A stretch of 64,000 bases of DNA, from positions 27,231-91,230 of the IMG/VR virus record IMGVR_UViG_3300003323_001324; one strand, given 5' to 3'. A program made the translations under genes and the position numbers. This document shows, piece by piece, positions 21,408 through 29,153 of the stretch. Within the stretch, counting starts at the first letter, position 1. The number at the start of each line of letters is the position of its first letter. Under the pieces are notes generated by a model that saw nothing but the letters and a program-made list of their open reading frames with translations, ran no database searches and was not told the DNA's origin. The stretch comes from a virus.

Positions 21408-21701
21408 ATGCCCGAGAACAAGGAGATCCGGAGCGTGCTCTCGAAGTGCCGGGCCCGGCACATGGAGGCAGAGCGCCAGCTCATGGCCGAGAGCCCCCAC
21501 GCGCTTGGCGACAGGCGCTACCTCGTCGCCGGCACAGCCGAGCGCGGCTGCTATCAGGCCGGCTATCTCGCCGCCCTGAGGGACGTGATGTCCCTCCTGG
21601 AGGTAGGCGGGGACTTCCCGTCCCTCAGGCCGTCATCACCCAGTGCGTCAGCAGCTTCTCTCGGTGCTGGAAATGCCAGTCCCACTCGATCGTCAGGCTG
21701 A
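21408..21701 (+). CDS. small helical hypothetical protein
   Basis: The protein begins MPENKEIRSVLSKCRARHMEAERQLMAESPHALGDRRYL and is helical for ~70 residues, then ends in a Ser/Ala-rich stretch overlapping the convergent gene. The ATG at 21408, with GGAGAA upstream, is preferred to one at 21366. Length is 97 residues; the function is unknown. Confidence 0.6.
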   Translation: MPENKEIRSVLSKCRARHMEAERQLMAESPHALGDRRYLVAGTAERGCYQAGYLAALRDVMSLLEVGGDFPSLRPSSPSASAASLGAGNASPTRSSG

Positions 21702-21939
21702 CGACCGTGTCCGACCCGATGGTCGCCCGGGCGGGGATGGCGAGCACTCGCTTCGCCCCCACGAGGCCCGAGCTCTTGAACGCCTCCCTCGCCCCCTCGT
21801 CGGGGAACTCGTACCATCTTCCGGCGACGTTCCCCTTTCTCTCCTTGTAGTCCTTCTCCGATATCATCCGAAGGCGAACGGAGCCTGGGAAGATGAGAGC
21901 TACCTCCCTGATCCGGACCCGAGTAGTATCCGTCTCCAC
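21625..21939 (-). CDS. hypothetical protein
   Basis: This 104-residue protein (VETDTTRVRIREVALIFPGSVRLRMISEKDYKERKGNVAGRWYEFPDE...) looks like a beta-rich soluble domain ending SLTIEWDWHFQHREKLLTHWVMTA. The GTG start lies 5 nt after TAGGGC. It overlaps the convergent gene by 77 nt at the 3' end, the longest overlap of convincing genes here. Confidence 0.65.
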   Translation of the reverse strand: METDTTRVRIREVALIFPGSVRLRMISEKDYKERKGNVAGRWYEFPDEGAREAFKSSGLVGAKRVLAIPARATIGSDTVVSLTIEWDWHFQHREKLLTHWVMTA

Positions 21940-21976
21940 TCCTGGCCCTACGCCGCCCGGCTCCCGACCTCCGCGG

Positions 21977-21984
21977 CCTTTTAT
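21977..21984 (+). promoter_or_regulatory. CCTTTTAT motif, 14 nt before a start codon
   Basis: CCTTTTAT ends exactly 14 nt before the ATG at 21999, as at 16374, 40541, 59299 and 63774. Confidence 0.5.
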
Positions 21985-21998
21985 CGCCCCGGCCTGGC

Positions 21999-22403
21999 AT
22001 GCGCAGGGTAGCTAGCGGTGACGCCGTGTTCGAGGCCTTCGACAAGGCGATCGAGTCCTATCTCGCCAAGAACCGCGCGGCGATAGAGAAGGAGTACAAG
22101 GCCGCGGCCGGGAGGCCCGTCCAGGACTCCGAGATCGACTCCTTCATCTCCGGGCTCGGCGACTCCGTCTACTCCGGTATCTCCATCGACCCTGGTCACC
22201 TGAAGCGCTTCGTCGACTTCTACGTCGGCGACGACAAGATGCAGAAGGTCGTCTCGGCCGCCATCGAGCAGGCGACCCAGTACCCTCCCGCCCGCGCGGC
22301 CTCGGACATCTCGGCCATCGCGGCCGCCCTCGACTCCTCCAGGAGCCCGAGCCTCTCCAAGCTCTCTTCCGCGATCTCCTCGGTCCTCCGCCGCCTCGGC
22401 TGA
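21999..22403 (+). CDS. helical hypothetical protein
   Basis: This 134-residue protein (GDAVFEAFDKAIESYLAKNRAAIEKEYKAAAGRPVQD...) is largely helical with a Ser-rich C-terminus (LDSSRSPSLSKLSSAISSVLRRLG). It carries the CCTTTTAT-N14 motif, so it may be expressed with virion-type genes. It stops 1 nt before the convergent gene's stop. No family is recognised. Confidence 0.7.
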   Translation: MRRVASGDAVFEAFDKAIESYLAKNRAAIEKEYKAAAGRPVQDSEIDSFISGLGDSVYSGISIDPGHLKRFVDFYVGDDKMQKVVSAAIEQATQYPPARAASDISAIAAALDSSRSPSLSKLSSAISSVLRRLG

Positions 22404-22404
22404 C

Positions 22405-22935
22405 TCAGAACGGCGCGACGCACACGACCGCGTCCTCGGTCGTGTCCCTGCCCGTCTCCACGCGCTCGACCCACTCGGCGGCGGCGTCGAGAAAGCGCTT
22501 CGCCCGCCCCTCCATCTCCTTCCCGGAGAGCTCTCCGGCCTGTATCTTCCGGACCCCGGACCCGAGCTCGTAGAGCGCGGCCAGGAGGTTCCTCGGCATG
22601 TACGCCATACCCCTCTCCATCCTCTCTGCCAGGAGGTCCTTCAGGTCGTCCGGCCGCTCCGCCAGGTCTGCTTTCCACTTGAGCCTCATGGAGGTCGCAG
22701 CCAGCAGGTTCGCGGTCTTGTTGTGCCCGGCGTCCGCCGCCCAGTCGTCGAGGGAGAACTCGGCCGTCCCCGCCGCCGTGCACAGGGCGGACACCGCCCT
22801 GTCGCCGGCCTCTCCGGCCGCCCTTCGGATGGCCCGGACGAGCTTTACCCTATAGGTGACGTCCGTGACTTCCCGAACGGCCTCGGCGACCTCCTGCAGC
22901 GCCCTCGAGGCCTCTCTTGTTTCCGGGATGTTCAT
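22405..22935 (-). CDS. helical hypothetical protein
   Basis: This 176-residue, Ala/Glu/Arg-rich helical protein (MNIPETREASRALQEVAEAVREVTDVTYRVKLVRAIRRAAGEAGDRAVSALC) resembles a bundle of short helices. No motif is recognised. A TACAGG box lies 9 nt before its ATG. It is divergent from the secreted Cys-rich gene. Confidence 0.7.
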   Translation of the reverse strand: MNIPETREASRALQEVAEAVREVTDVTYRVKLVRAIRRAAGEAGDRAVSALCTAAGTAEFSLDDWAADAGHNKTANLLAATSMRLKWKADLAERPDDLKDLLAERMERGMAYMPRNLLAALYELGSGVRKIQAGELSGKEMEGRAKRFLDAAAEWVERVETGRDTTEDAVVCVAPF

Positions 22936-22980
22936 GTCGTTCTGCCTGTAAGTGCGACCTTCCTCGTTTTACGCCCGAGA

Positions 22981-23187
22981 GTGAGAGCCATCGTATTGCT
23001 CGCCGCCCTGCTCTCCTCTCCGTCAGACCGGTACGAGGTTCACAGGCAGTGCCACGACTGCCTGAGCGCCTGTCGTCGCTCGCAGGACCGCACGTCCTGC
23101 GAGACGGCCTGTCGGATCTCCAAGGCCTCCTCCTGCCGGTCTCGCGGCCTCGGGCCCGGCCCCACCAACACCTGTGATTGCACCTAA
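22981..23187 (+). CDS. secreted cysteine-rich small protein
   Basis: This 68-residue protein starts VRAIVLLAALLSSPSDRYE, a short signal-peptide-like hydrophobic end, followed by nine cysteines in ~45 residues (QCHDCLSACRRSQDRTSCETACRISKASSC...CDC). The pattern suggests a disulfide-bonded exported peptide. GTG lies 5 nt after TACGCC. It overlaps the next gene's ATG by one base. The function is unknown; effects on host envelope or competitors would be guesses. Confidence 0.6.
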   Translation: MRAIVLLAALLSSPSDRYEVHRQCHDCLSACRRSQDRTSCETACRISKASSCRSRGLGPGPTNTCDCT

Positions 23188-23744
23188 TGGAAATCAGACC
23201 CCACCGCCGTCTCGTTGTCGCCTATGAGCCTCCGCGCTTCACCGACCTCGTCTCCGTCTCCGAGTCCGTCTCCGACCTCTCCGACCACGTCGGGGTGGCG
23301 AAGTTCAACCACTCCATGTTCGCGTTCACGGACGTCTCCGTCCTTCGTCGCATGTGCGACAGCATCGCCCTGAAGCTCATGATCGAGTGCTCCGGGAATC
23401 CGTCCGCGGCCCTAGGCGCGCTCGAGGGCGGGGCGAACCTCGTCGTGGTCCGTTCCTCGGACCTGCCCCATCTTCCCGACAAGAGTAAGGTCCTCGTGCG
23501 CGTCGACGCCCCGGAGGACGCCGTCTTCGCCTCCTCCTGCGCCGGCGTGGCGTGCGGTGGGTCGTTCGTCCAGGGGGTCCGCGTTGCCTACCCGGACGCC
23601 GTCATCTTCGCGACCTCCGGCGACGCCGTCACGGCGGTGAAGAACGGCGCCAACTACGTGGTCGTCGGGGACTCTGTCCTGGACGCCGAGGATCCCGGGG
23701 AGGCCGCCCGCGACCTCGCCGAGGCCTTCCGCCCCTACACGTAA
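23187..23744 (+). CDS. orotidine-5'-phosphate decarboxylase-like protein, catalytic residues not conserved
   Basis: The 185-residue protein has the end of a PyrF-type barrel: FATSGDAVTAVKNGANYVVVGDSVLDAEDPGEAARDLAEAF, like the phosphate-binding GADYLVIGRPI...DP segment. An early KFNHSMF could match the KIG strand. The segment expected to carry DxKxxD reads ALKLMIECSG, keeping Lys but not the Asp pair. It is shorter than PyrF (~230). It may be a divergent or inactive relative. It would complete the pyr set functionally only if active, which the sequence does not support. Confidence 0.5.
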   Translation: MEIRPHRRLVVAYEPPRFTDLVSVSESVSDLSDHVGVAKFNHSMFAFTDVSVLRRMCDSIALKLMIECSGNPSAALGALEGGANLVVVRSSDLPHLPDKSKVLVRVDAPEDAVFASSCAGVACGGSFVQGVRVAYPDAVIFATSGDAVTAVKNGANYVVVGDSVLDAEDPGEAARDLAEAFRPYT

Positions 23745-23747
23745 AGT
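23742..23747 (+). promoter_or_regulatory. -10-like TAAAGT with GGAGG
   Basis: TAAAGT is followed by GGAGG and the GTG at 23753. The box overlaps the upstream stop codon. Confidence 0.4.
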
Positions 23748-23752
23748 GGAGG

Positions 23753-24106
23753 GTGGTCCGGATTCTCCCCTTTCCCATAGACGTGGTCCGGACCATCGAC
23801 GAGATGGTCGACGGCCTCGCCGAATACGAGGTGGTCGACGCCCTGAACCGCCTGGACTACCTCTTCGACTTCAAGCACGTCGGCTTTCGGGGATCCTCCA
23901 TCGACGAGGCCCGTAAGGCCGACGCGATCGCCAAGGCCGCCCCCGGAGAGAGCGTCTACGAGTATGCCCGCATCCTGAACCGCTCCTCGAACGTCGAGGC
24001 CGAGGCGGCCCGGAAGGGCCGCAACGGCTTCTTCGGGTTCGTCGTCGCGTCGTCCGAGGAGGAGCTCCGGAACCGCCTGGCGGTCTACACGGTCATGACC
24101 TCCTAA
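23753..24106 (+). CDS. hypothetical protein
   Basis: This 117-residue protein (VVRILPFPIDVVRTIDEMVDGLAEYEVVDALNRLDYLFDFKHVGFRG...) has an alpha/beta character and ends LRNRLAVYTVMTS. It starts at GTG directly after GGAGG, 8 nt past the PyrF-like gene. I do not recognise it. Confidence 0.65.
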   Translation: MVRILPFPIDVVRTIDEMVDGLAEYEVVDALNRLDYLFDFKHVGFRGSSIDEARKADAIAKAAPGESVYEYARILNRSSNVEAEAARKGRNGFFGFVVASSEEELRNRLAVYTVMTS

Positions 24107-24111
24107 TTTTG

Positions 24112-24117
24112 TAAGGT
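24112..24117 (+). promoter_or_regulatory. -10-like TAAGGT before the 2H phosphoesterase gene
   Basis: TGTAAGGT lies 6 nt before the ATG at 24124, in an AT-rich patch. Confidence 0.5.
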
Positions 24118-24123
24118 GGGCGC

Positions 24124-24690
24124 ATGGCTTTCATAGGCCTTCGCGTCCCGCACGACGCCGCCCGTCTCTTGGAGGGGGTCGAGGTCCCCGGGGACCGCCT
24201 GTCCGCCTCGGACATGCACGTCACCATCCTCTACCTCGGCAAGAGCGTCCCCATCGTGGAGCTGGCGAAGGCCATGGTCGCGGCCTTCTCGGTCGCCCGG
24301 TCCACCAGTCCCCTCACCCTCACCCTCACCTCTGCCTCGAGCTTCCCGGCCGGGAACGACGGCGTGCCCGTCATTTGTCGCATTGAGTCCCCGGAGCTCC
24401 AGAGGCTCAACGCGGACCTGAAGGCGGAGTTCGGCCGCCTCGGCCTCCCCTTCTCCGACAAGTGGCCTGACTACAAGCCCCACGTGACCCTCTCCTACGT
24501 GAAGGAGCAGGTCCCCGAGGGCTACTCCGTGGACGTCCCCTTCGGGCCCCTCGTCTTCTCCGCGCACGAGCTGACCATCTGGGGAGGGGACGACGGCGAC
24601 GGCCGTGTGAGCATGAGCCTCCCTTTCGTCCTGACTCCGGCCGAGAGGATGGCCTCCAGGGTGGTGGACAGCTTGTACGGTCCCGCCTGA
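24124..24690 (+). CDS. 2H phosphoesterase (LigT / 2'-5' RNA ligase-like)
   Basis: The 188-residue cytosolic protein carries the two HxT motifs that define 2H phosphoesterases: H32-V33-T34 (MHVTILYLG) and H120-V121-T122 (PHVTLSYV), at the expected spacing. Family members cleave 2'-5' or cyclic phosphodiesters in RNA processing. The phage Acb1 branch degrades CBASS cyclic-nucleotide signals. Which substrate applies here cannot be read from the motifs. It lies between NAD-salvage genes and vsr, a region rich in possible counter-defence functions. Confidence 0.82.
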   Translation: MAFIGLRVPHDAARLLEGVEVPGDRLSASDMHVTILYLGKSVPIVELAKAMVAAFSVARSTSPLTLTLTSASSFPAGNDGVPVICRIESPELQRLNADLKAEFGRLGLPFSDKWPDYKPHVTLSYVKEQVPEGYSVDVPFGPLVFSAHELTIWGGDDGDGRVSMSLPFVLTPAERMASRVVDSLYGPA

Positions 24691-24709
24691 GGGACACCTG
24701 GTCGACACG

Positions 24710-25147
24710 ATGAGCAAGCGGGCCCGGTCCCGCCTGATGTCCAAGATCCGGAGCTCGGGCACGAAGCCCGAGAAGCTCCTCCGCCGGCTCGTCCGGGAGG
24801 CCTCCGGCCTCTCGCTGCGATACAACGTCCCGACCCTCCCCGGGAGTCCCGACGTGGTCGTCCACTCCCTCCGGATAGCCATCTTCGCCGAGGGCTGCCT
24901 CTGGCATCGCTGCCCGACGCACTTCCGGATGCCCAAGTCGAACGTCGAGTTCTGGGAGGACAAGATCCGCAAGAACGTCCGCCGGGACCGGAGGAACCGG
25001 GCCGCGCTCCGGGAGCTCGGGTGGACGGTCTGGCGGATATGGGAGCACGACCTCCGGGTCTCCACCGCTCCCCGGACTCTCCGGAACCTCCGAAAGCGCT
25101 TCCGGAGGTTAGCCCTTCTTTCGGAGGCCCTCTCTCGTGAGGCCTAG
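24710..25147 (+). CDS. vsr: Vsr-type mismatch endonuclease
   Basis: The 145-residue protein has the Vsr signature in order: RSRLMSKIRSSGTKPEKLLRR, LPGSPDVVV (catalytic Asp), FAEGCLWHRCPTHFRMPKSN (zinc/active-site Cys-His cluster), EFWEDKIRKNVRRDRRN and LGWTVWRIWEHDL. Vsr nicks at T:G mismatches formed by deamination of 5-methylcytosine. No cytosine methyltransferase is seen in the window, so it may repair DNA methylated by the host or by a gene elsewhere, or act as a nuclease. It overlaps the next gene by 11 nt. Confidence 0.88.
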   Translation: MSKRARSRLMSKIRSSGTKPEKLLRRLVREASGLSLRYNVPTLPGSPDVVVHSLRIAIFAEGCLWHRCPTHFRMPKSNVEFWEDKIRKNVRRDRRNRAALRELGWTVWRIWEHDLRVSTAPRTLRNLRKRFRRLALLSEALSREA

Positions 25148-25349
25148 ATCCAGGAAGACCCGCCCCGCCGGCCGCCGCATGGCCCCGGCCGAGGTCGAGT
25201 TCGACGTCACGGACGCCGCCCAGGTCTCCGCCCTCGCGGCCTCCATCGACGGGCCCGTCCTCGCCCGGCGGGAGGACCTCCGCGCGGGCCCGGACTTCGA
25301 CCCGGCCACGTTCGTCGAGTCCCTCGGGTCCCTCCGCGTCCGGATGTAG
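25137..25349 (+). CDS. small hypothetical protein
   Basis: This 70-residue protein starts at GTG inside vsr. The start is basic (RPRSRKTRPAGRR) and the rest acidic (APAEVEFDVTDAAQVSALAASIDG). Composition and overlap suggest a coupled accessory gene. No family is recognised. Confidence 0.55.
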   Translation: MRPRSRKTRPAGRRMAPAEVEFDVTDAAQVSALAASIDGPVLARREDLRAGPDFDPATFVESLGSLRVRM

Positions 25350-25352
25350 TCT
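25347..25352 (+). promoter_or_regulatory. -10-like TAGTCT
   Basis: TGTAGTCT overlaps the upstream stop and lies 6 nt before the ATG at 25359. Confidence 0.45.
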
Positions 25353-25358
25353 CCCTCC

Positions 25359-25517
25359 ATGGGACTCTTCGAGTACATGAACCAGAACCCCCTTGGGACG
25401 TTCCTGATCGCGTCAAGCGCCGTCGCCGGTATCATCTCCGTCTTGAACAACGTGGTGAAGGTCTGGGGGGCCCGGCACAGGGTCGACCCGGACGAGCTCG
25501 AGGACACCGAGGACTGA
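25359..25517 (+). CDS. 52-residue single-helix membrane protein
   Basis: The short gene encodes MGLFEYMNQNPLGTFLIASSAVAGIISVLNNVV..., one transmembrane-type helix followed by a charged tail ending DELEDTED. Codon usage fits, and the start follows TAGTCT by 6 nt. It may be a small phage membrane modulator; nothing more can be said. Confidence 0.65.
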   Translation: MGLFEYMNQNPLGTFLIASSAVAGIISVLNNVVKVWGARHRVDPDELEDTED

Positions 25518-25519
25518 GC

Positions 25520-25536
25520 CGTTCCCCGGTATCGTC
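25520..25536 (+). promoter_or_regulatory. repeated promoter block with TATCGT (copy 1)
   Basis: CGTTCCCCGGTATCGTC occurs here and again before the gene at 30871. The TATCGT -10 (25530-25535) is 7 nt from the ATG at 25543. The shared 17 nt suggest common control of two genes of the sugar cassette. Confidence 0.5.
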
Positions 25537-25542
25537 CGCACG

Positions 25543-28026
25543 ATGACCGCCCCCGTCTCCTGCTGCTTGATCGTCAAGAACGAGAAAGGGCAGATAGAGT
25601 CCTGCCTCCAGTCCCTGCGCCCGCACGTCCGGGAGATCGTCGTCGTCGACACCGGCTCGACGGACGGGACCTTCGAGATCTGCGCGAAGTACGCCGACGT
25701 CCACGAGCGCTACTCCGGGTGCAACGACGAGCAAGGGCGCATCGTCGACTTCTCGGACGCGCGCCAGCGCAGCTTCTCTCTCGCCCGCCAGCCGTGGGCG
25801 ATGTGGGTGGACGGGGACGACGAGGTGGTCGGCGCTGAGAAGATCGGCGCCCTCATCGAGGGCTTCGAAAAGTCCGGGAGCTCTGGCTCGAAGCTCATCA
25901 TGCTCCCGTACGACTACTCCCGCGACGCCGCCGGGAACACGACCTGCCTGCACTATCGCGAGCGCATCTGCTCCCCGAAGGACGCCTTCAAATGGGTGAA
26001 CCCCGTCCATGAGGTCCTTACCCCCACCGGGCACATGGAGGTCCTGAAGACGGACGACGTCCGCATCGTCCACCGTCGGCAGGAGTCGGGGAAGGTCATC
26101 GAGCCGGGGCGCAACCTCCGCATCCTGGAGGCCTACTACAAGCGTGTCGGGGACAGCGACACCCGCCAGCTCTACTACCTCGGCCTCGAGTACGCGAACG
26201 CCGGCGACATCCGCAAGTCCATCGAGTTCCACAAGAAGTACGTAGAGCGCTCCGGGTGGGACGACGAGAAGTGCCTCTCCTGCCTCGAGGTCGCCAAGCA
26301 CTACCAGGGCTTCGGCGAGTATGATGAGGCCATCAGCTGGGCCCTGAAGGCCACGACCGTGAAGGAGGGGTGGGGCGAGCCCTATTTCTCCCTCGGAAAG
26401 AGCTACTACTTCAAGGCCCAGGCCGGCGGCGGCCCCGACGCCAGGCGCAATTGGGAGAGGGCTGTCGGCTTCTTCCGCCTTGGCCTTAGCATGCCGCCGA
26501 CCGAGACCATCCTCTTTGTCAACCCGATGGAGAGGAACCTCGAGGTCCACAAGTTCCTCAACCTCGCCCTGAACCACATCGGCGACGTCCAGGGCGCCCT
26601 CGAGAGCGCCATGGCCGGACTCCGCGCGGATCCCGAGGAGGGCGGCCTTAGGGGCAACGCCAGCCTCTACGTGGAGCACTTGGCGAAGAAGACCATCGAG
26701 GAGAAGCTGAACGTCCTGCTCGGTATGGGAAGGCTCTCCGCCGACATGGCCGGGTTCGTCATGGACGCCATTCACGGCCGGGTCCAGGTGAAGTCTACTC
26801 CGATAAGGTCTGTCCCGACCGCCCCGGTAGCCCCGGCTCTTCCGTCCCCGGCCGTCGAGGCTCCGCAGACCCCCGCCCGCCTTGTGTTCGAGCAGACCCA
26901 GAACCCGCTCGACATCGTCCTGTACGTGGGCTACGGAGTGGAGCCCTGGACCCCCGCCACCTTCAGCCGGACCGGGCTCGGGGGGTCGGAGACCATGGCC
27001 TGGGAGATGGCGCGCCGCCTTGCCGCCATCGGCAACCGCGTTCGGTTCTACGGCGACTGTCAGAACATGGAGGGGACCTTCGAGGGCGTGGAGTTCCTCC
27101 ACTACGACAGGTTCAGGGACGTCAGCTGTGACGTCCTCGTCTCCTCGCGCCGCCCTCACATGGTCGACGACTCCTTCAACGTCCGGGCGCGCGCCCGCAT
27201 CTGCTGGGTTCACGACGTCACCTGCGGGGACGCCCTGAGCCACTCCCGCGCCCTGCGCCTCGACCGTATCCTCTGCCTCAGCCAGTGGCACAGGGACACG
27301 TTCCTGTCGGCCTACCCCTTCGTCCACCCCGACCAGGTCCTGGTCACTAGGAACGGCATCGACCTCTCCCGCTTTTCGAAGCAGGTCGTCCGCAACCCGC
27401 ACCGGATGATCTTCAGCTCGTCCCCGGACCGAGGCCTGCAGACGGCCATGACGGCGATGCCCCACATCCGCAAGCGCGTCCCCGACGCCGAGCTCCACGT
27501 CTTCTACGGCTTCAAGAACTGGGAGACCGTCGCCCAGAGCTCCGGCAACCACGACCAGCTCGCCATCATCCGCCTGCTGCGCGGCATGATCGAGGAGGGG
27601 AAGCAGCACGGCGTGCACTTCCACGACCGCGTCGACCAGGACCGCCTCGCCCACGAGTTCCTTCAGAGCGGCGTCTGGGGCTACCCTACCTGGTTCACCG
27701 AGACCTCCTGCATCACCGCCATGGAGGCGCAGGCCGCCGGCCTGCGCATCGTGACGTCCCCCGTCGCCGCCCTCAACGAGACGGTCGGCCCGAGGGGCCG
27801 GATGATCCCGGGAGACTGGCTCTCCCCCGACTACCTCTCCCAGTACGTCGACGCCGTCGTGGACGCCATGCAGAGGCCCGGGGATCAGGACCGGGCGGAC
27901 CAGGCCGCCTACGCCGCCGCAAACTTCGGCCTGGACTCGCTTGCCCTCGACTGGGACGCCATGCTCCATCGCGTGATCTCCGAGGTCGAGCGCGACATCG
28001 TCGTCCCCTACAAGGTCGTGGCCTGA
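25543..28026 (+). CDS. fused GT2 and GT4 glycosyltransferase with TPR-like middle
   Basis: The 827-residue protein starts with a GT2 (GT-A) domain, residues ~1-200: SCCLIVKNEKGQIESCLQSL, EIVVVDTGSTDGT, and WVDGDDEV with the DxD-type metal site. Residues ~200-400 are helix pairs resembling TPR repeats. A Pro-rich linker leads to a GT4 (GT-B) domain at ~460-820: GLGGSETMAWEMARRLAAIG, DRGLQTAM and ETSCITAMEAQAAGLRIV. It probably adds two sugars from nucleotide donors; acceptor unknown. It overlaps the next GT gene (TGATG). Confidence 0.85.
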   Translation: MTAPVSCCLIVKNEKGQIESCLQSLRPHVREIVVVDTGSTDGTFEICAKYADVHERYSGCNDEQGRIVDFSDARQRSFSLARQPWAMWVDGDDEVVGAEKIGALIEGFEKSGSSGSKLIMLPYDYSRDAAGNTTCLHYRERICSPKDAFKWVNPVHEVLTPTGHMEVLKTDDVRIVHRRQESGKVIEPGRNLRILEAYYKRVGDSDTRQLYYLGLEYANAGDIRKSIEFHKKYVERSGWDDEKCLSCLEVAKHYQGFGEYDEAISWALKATTVKEGWGEPYFSLGKSYYFKAQAGGGPDARRNWERAVGFFRLGLSMPPTETILFVNPMERNLEVHKFLNLALNHIGDVQGALESAMAGLRADPEEGGLRGNASLYVEHLAKKTIEEKLNVLLGMGRLSADMAGFVMDAIHGRVQVKSTPIRSVPTAPVAPALPSPAVEAPQTPARLVFEQTQNPLDIVLYVGYGVEPWTPATFSRTGLGGSETMAWEMARRLAAIGNRVRFYGDCQNMEGTFEGVEFLHYDRFRDVSCDVLVSSRRPHMVDDSFNVRARARICWVHDVTCGDALSHSRALRLDRILCLSQWHRDTFLSAYPFVHPDQVLVTRNGIDLSRFSKQVVRNPHRMIFSSSPDRGLQTAMTAMPHIRKRVPDAELHVFYGFKNWETVAQSSGNHDQLAIIRLLRGMIEEGKQHGVHFHDRVDQDRLAHEFLQSGVWGYPTWFTETSCITAMEAQAAGLRIVTSPVAALNETVGPRGRMIPGDWLSPDYLSQYVDAVVDAMQRPGDQDRADQAAYAAANFGLDSLALDWDAMLHRVISEVERDIVVPYKVVA

Positions 28027-29153
28027 TGCGCGTCGCGTTCTTCTATCCCAGCGGGTCCATGAGGCTCCCGGTGGACATCGGGAACCTCTGGACCGCCGAC
28101 CGTGGCCTGACCGGGTCCGAGATCGCCTTCTTCATGTACGCGATCGGGCTCGCGGAGCGCGGCCATGGCGTCACCATCTTCACGAAGACCGGTCGCCCCG
28201 CGGACCTCGGCCGCGTCACCTGCCTCCCCTACGAGGAGTGGGCCTCCACCTACCACTCGCAGCCGTGGGACGCCCTCTGTTCTTGGATGACGCCGGAGCC
28301 CCTGAGGCTGGCGAGCCACGGGGCCCTCCGCCTCTTCAACCAGCAGGTCTCCGACTTCGGGCAGTGCGACCCTGGGTGGGAGCAGTGGGTCGACCTCGTC
28401 GGCCCCCTCTCGCACTCCCACGCCCGGCACCTCGCGAGCATCTCCTCCGTCCCGAGGGAGAAGTGGCGCGTCATGTACAACGGCGTCGACACGTCCGCGT
28501 TCAAGCCCGCCCCCAAGGTCCCGGGCAAGATGGTCTGGGCGTCCTCGCACGACCGCGGCCTGCACTGGCTGCTCGAGGCCTTCCCGAAGGTGAGGGCGCG
28601 GGTCCCGCACGCGGAGCTCCACGTCTTCTACGACTTCGACGGCATCGAGAAGTTCTCGGGCATCCCCGACCGCGAGGTGGTCCCCCTCATGCGCGAGCTC
28701 GGCGCGCGCTCCCGCTACAGCCGGGAGGCGCTCGCCCGCCTGGCCGGGAAGGGCGTCCACGTGCACCGCTCGGTGTCCAGGGCCCGCATTCAGGAGGAGA
28801 TGGCCTCGGCCGAGGTCCTGGCCTACCCGTGCGACCCCGTCCGGTACACCGAGACCTTCGGCGTCACGGTCCTCGAGGCCCTTGCCTGCGGGACCGTCCC
28901 CGTGCTCTGCACGGCCGACTCCTTCGCCGAGCTCTGGTCGGGGAGCCCGCACGTCCCCGCCCCCTACGCCGCGCACAAGGACGAGTACGTCGACCTCCTC
29001 GTGCGCGCCCTCACCGACGGCCCCTGGCGCGAGGCCCACTCCCGGGCCGGCGTCCTCCGCGCCGCGACCTTCGACTGGCGGGGCCTCGTCCCCGGGCTCG
29101 AGATGGCCTTGCAGACCCGCGGGGCCTCCGGCCTCCCGACGGTGGAGTGGTGA
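28026..29153 (+). CDS. GT4-family glycosyltransferase
   Basis: The 375-residue GT-B enzyme has RGLTGSEIAFFMYAIGLAERGHGVTIFTK at the acceptor side. In the donor domain it has SSHDRGLHWLLEAFPKVRARVPHAELHVFY and RYTETFGVTVLEALACGTVPV, the EX7E-type nucleotide-sugar site. No signal peptide or membrane helix. The start overlaps the upstream stop (TGATG). It is clearly related to the next gene and to the GT4 half of the preceding protein, suggesting in-phage duplication. Confidence 0.85.
   Translation: MRVAFFYPSGSMRLPVDIGNLWTADRGLTGSEIAFFMYAIGLAERGHGVTIFTKTGRPADLGRVTCLPYEEWASTYHSQPWDALCSWMTPEPLRLASHGALRLFNQQVSDFGQCDPGWEQWVDLVGPLSHSHARHLASISSVPREKWRVMYNGVDTSAFKPAPKVPGKMVWASSHDRGLHWLLEAFPKVRARVPHAELHVFYDFDGIEKFSGIPDREVVPLMRELGARSRYSREALARLAGKGVHVHRSVSRARIQEEMASAEVLAYPCDPVRYTETFGVTVLEALACGTVPVLCTADSFAELWSGSPHVPAPYAAHKDEYVDLLVRALTDGPWREAHSRAGVLRAATFDWRGLVPGLEMALQTRGASGLPTVEW

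Noticed and set aside
25432-27969. 845-residue minus-strand open frame
   Set aside because: Antisense to the glycosyltransferase fusion, which has clear motifs; the composition is typical of a shadow frame.
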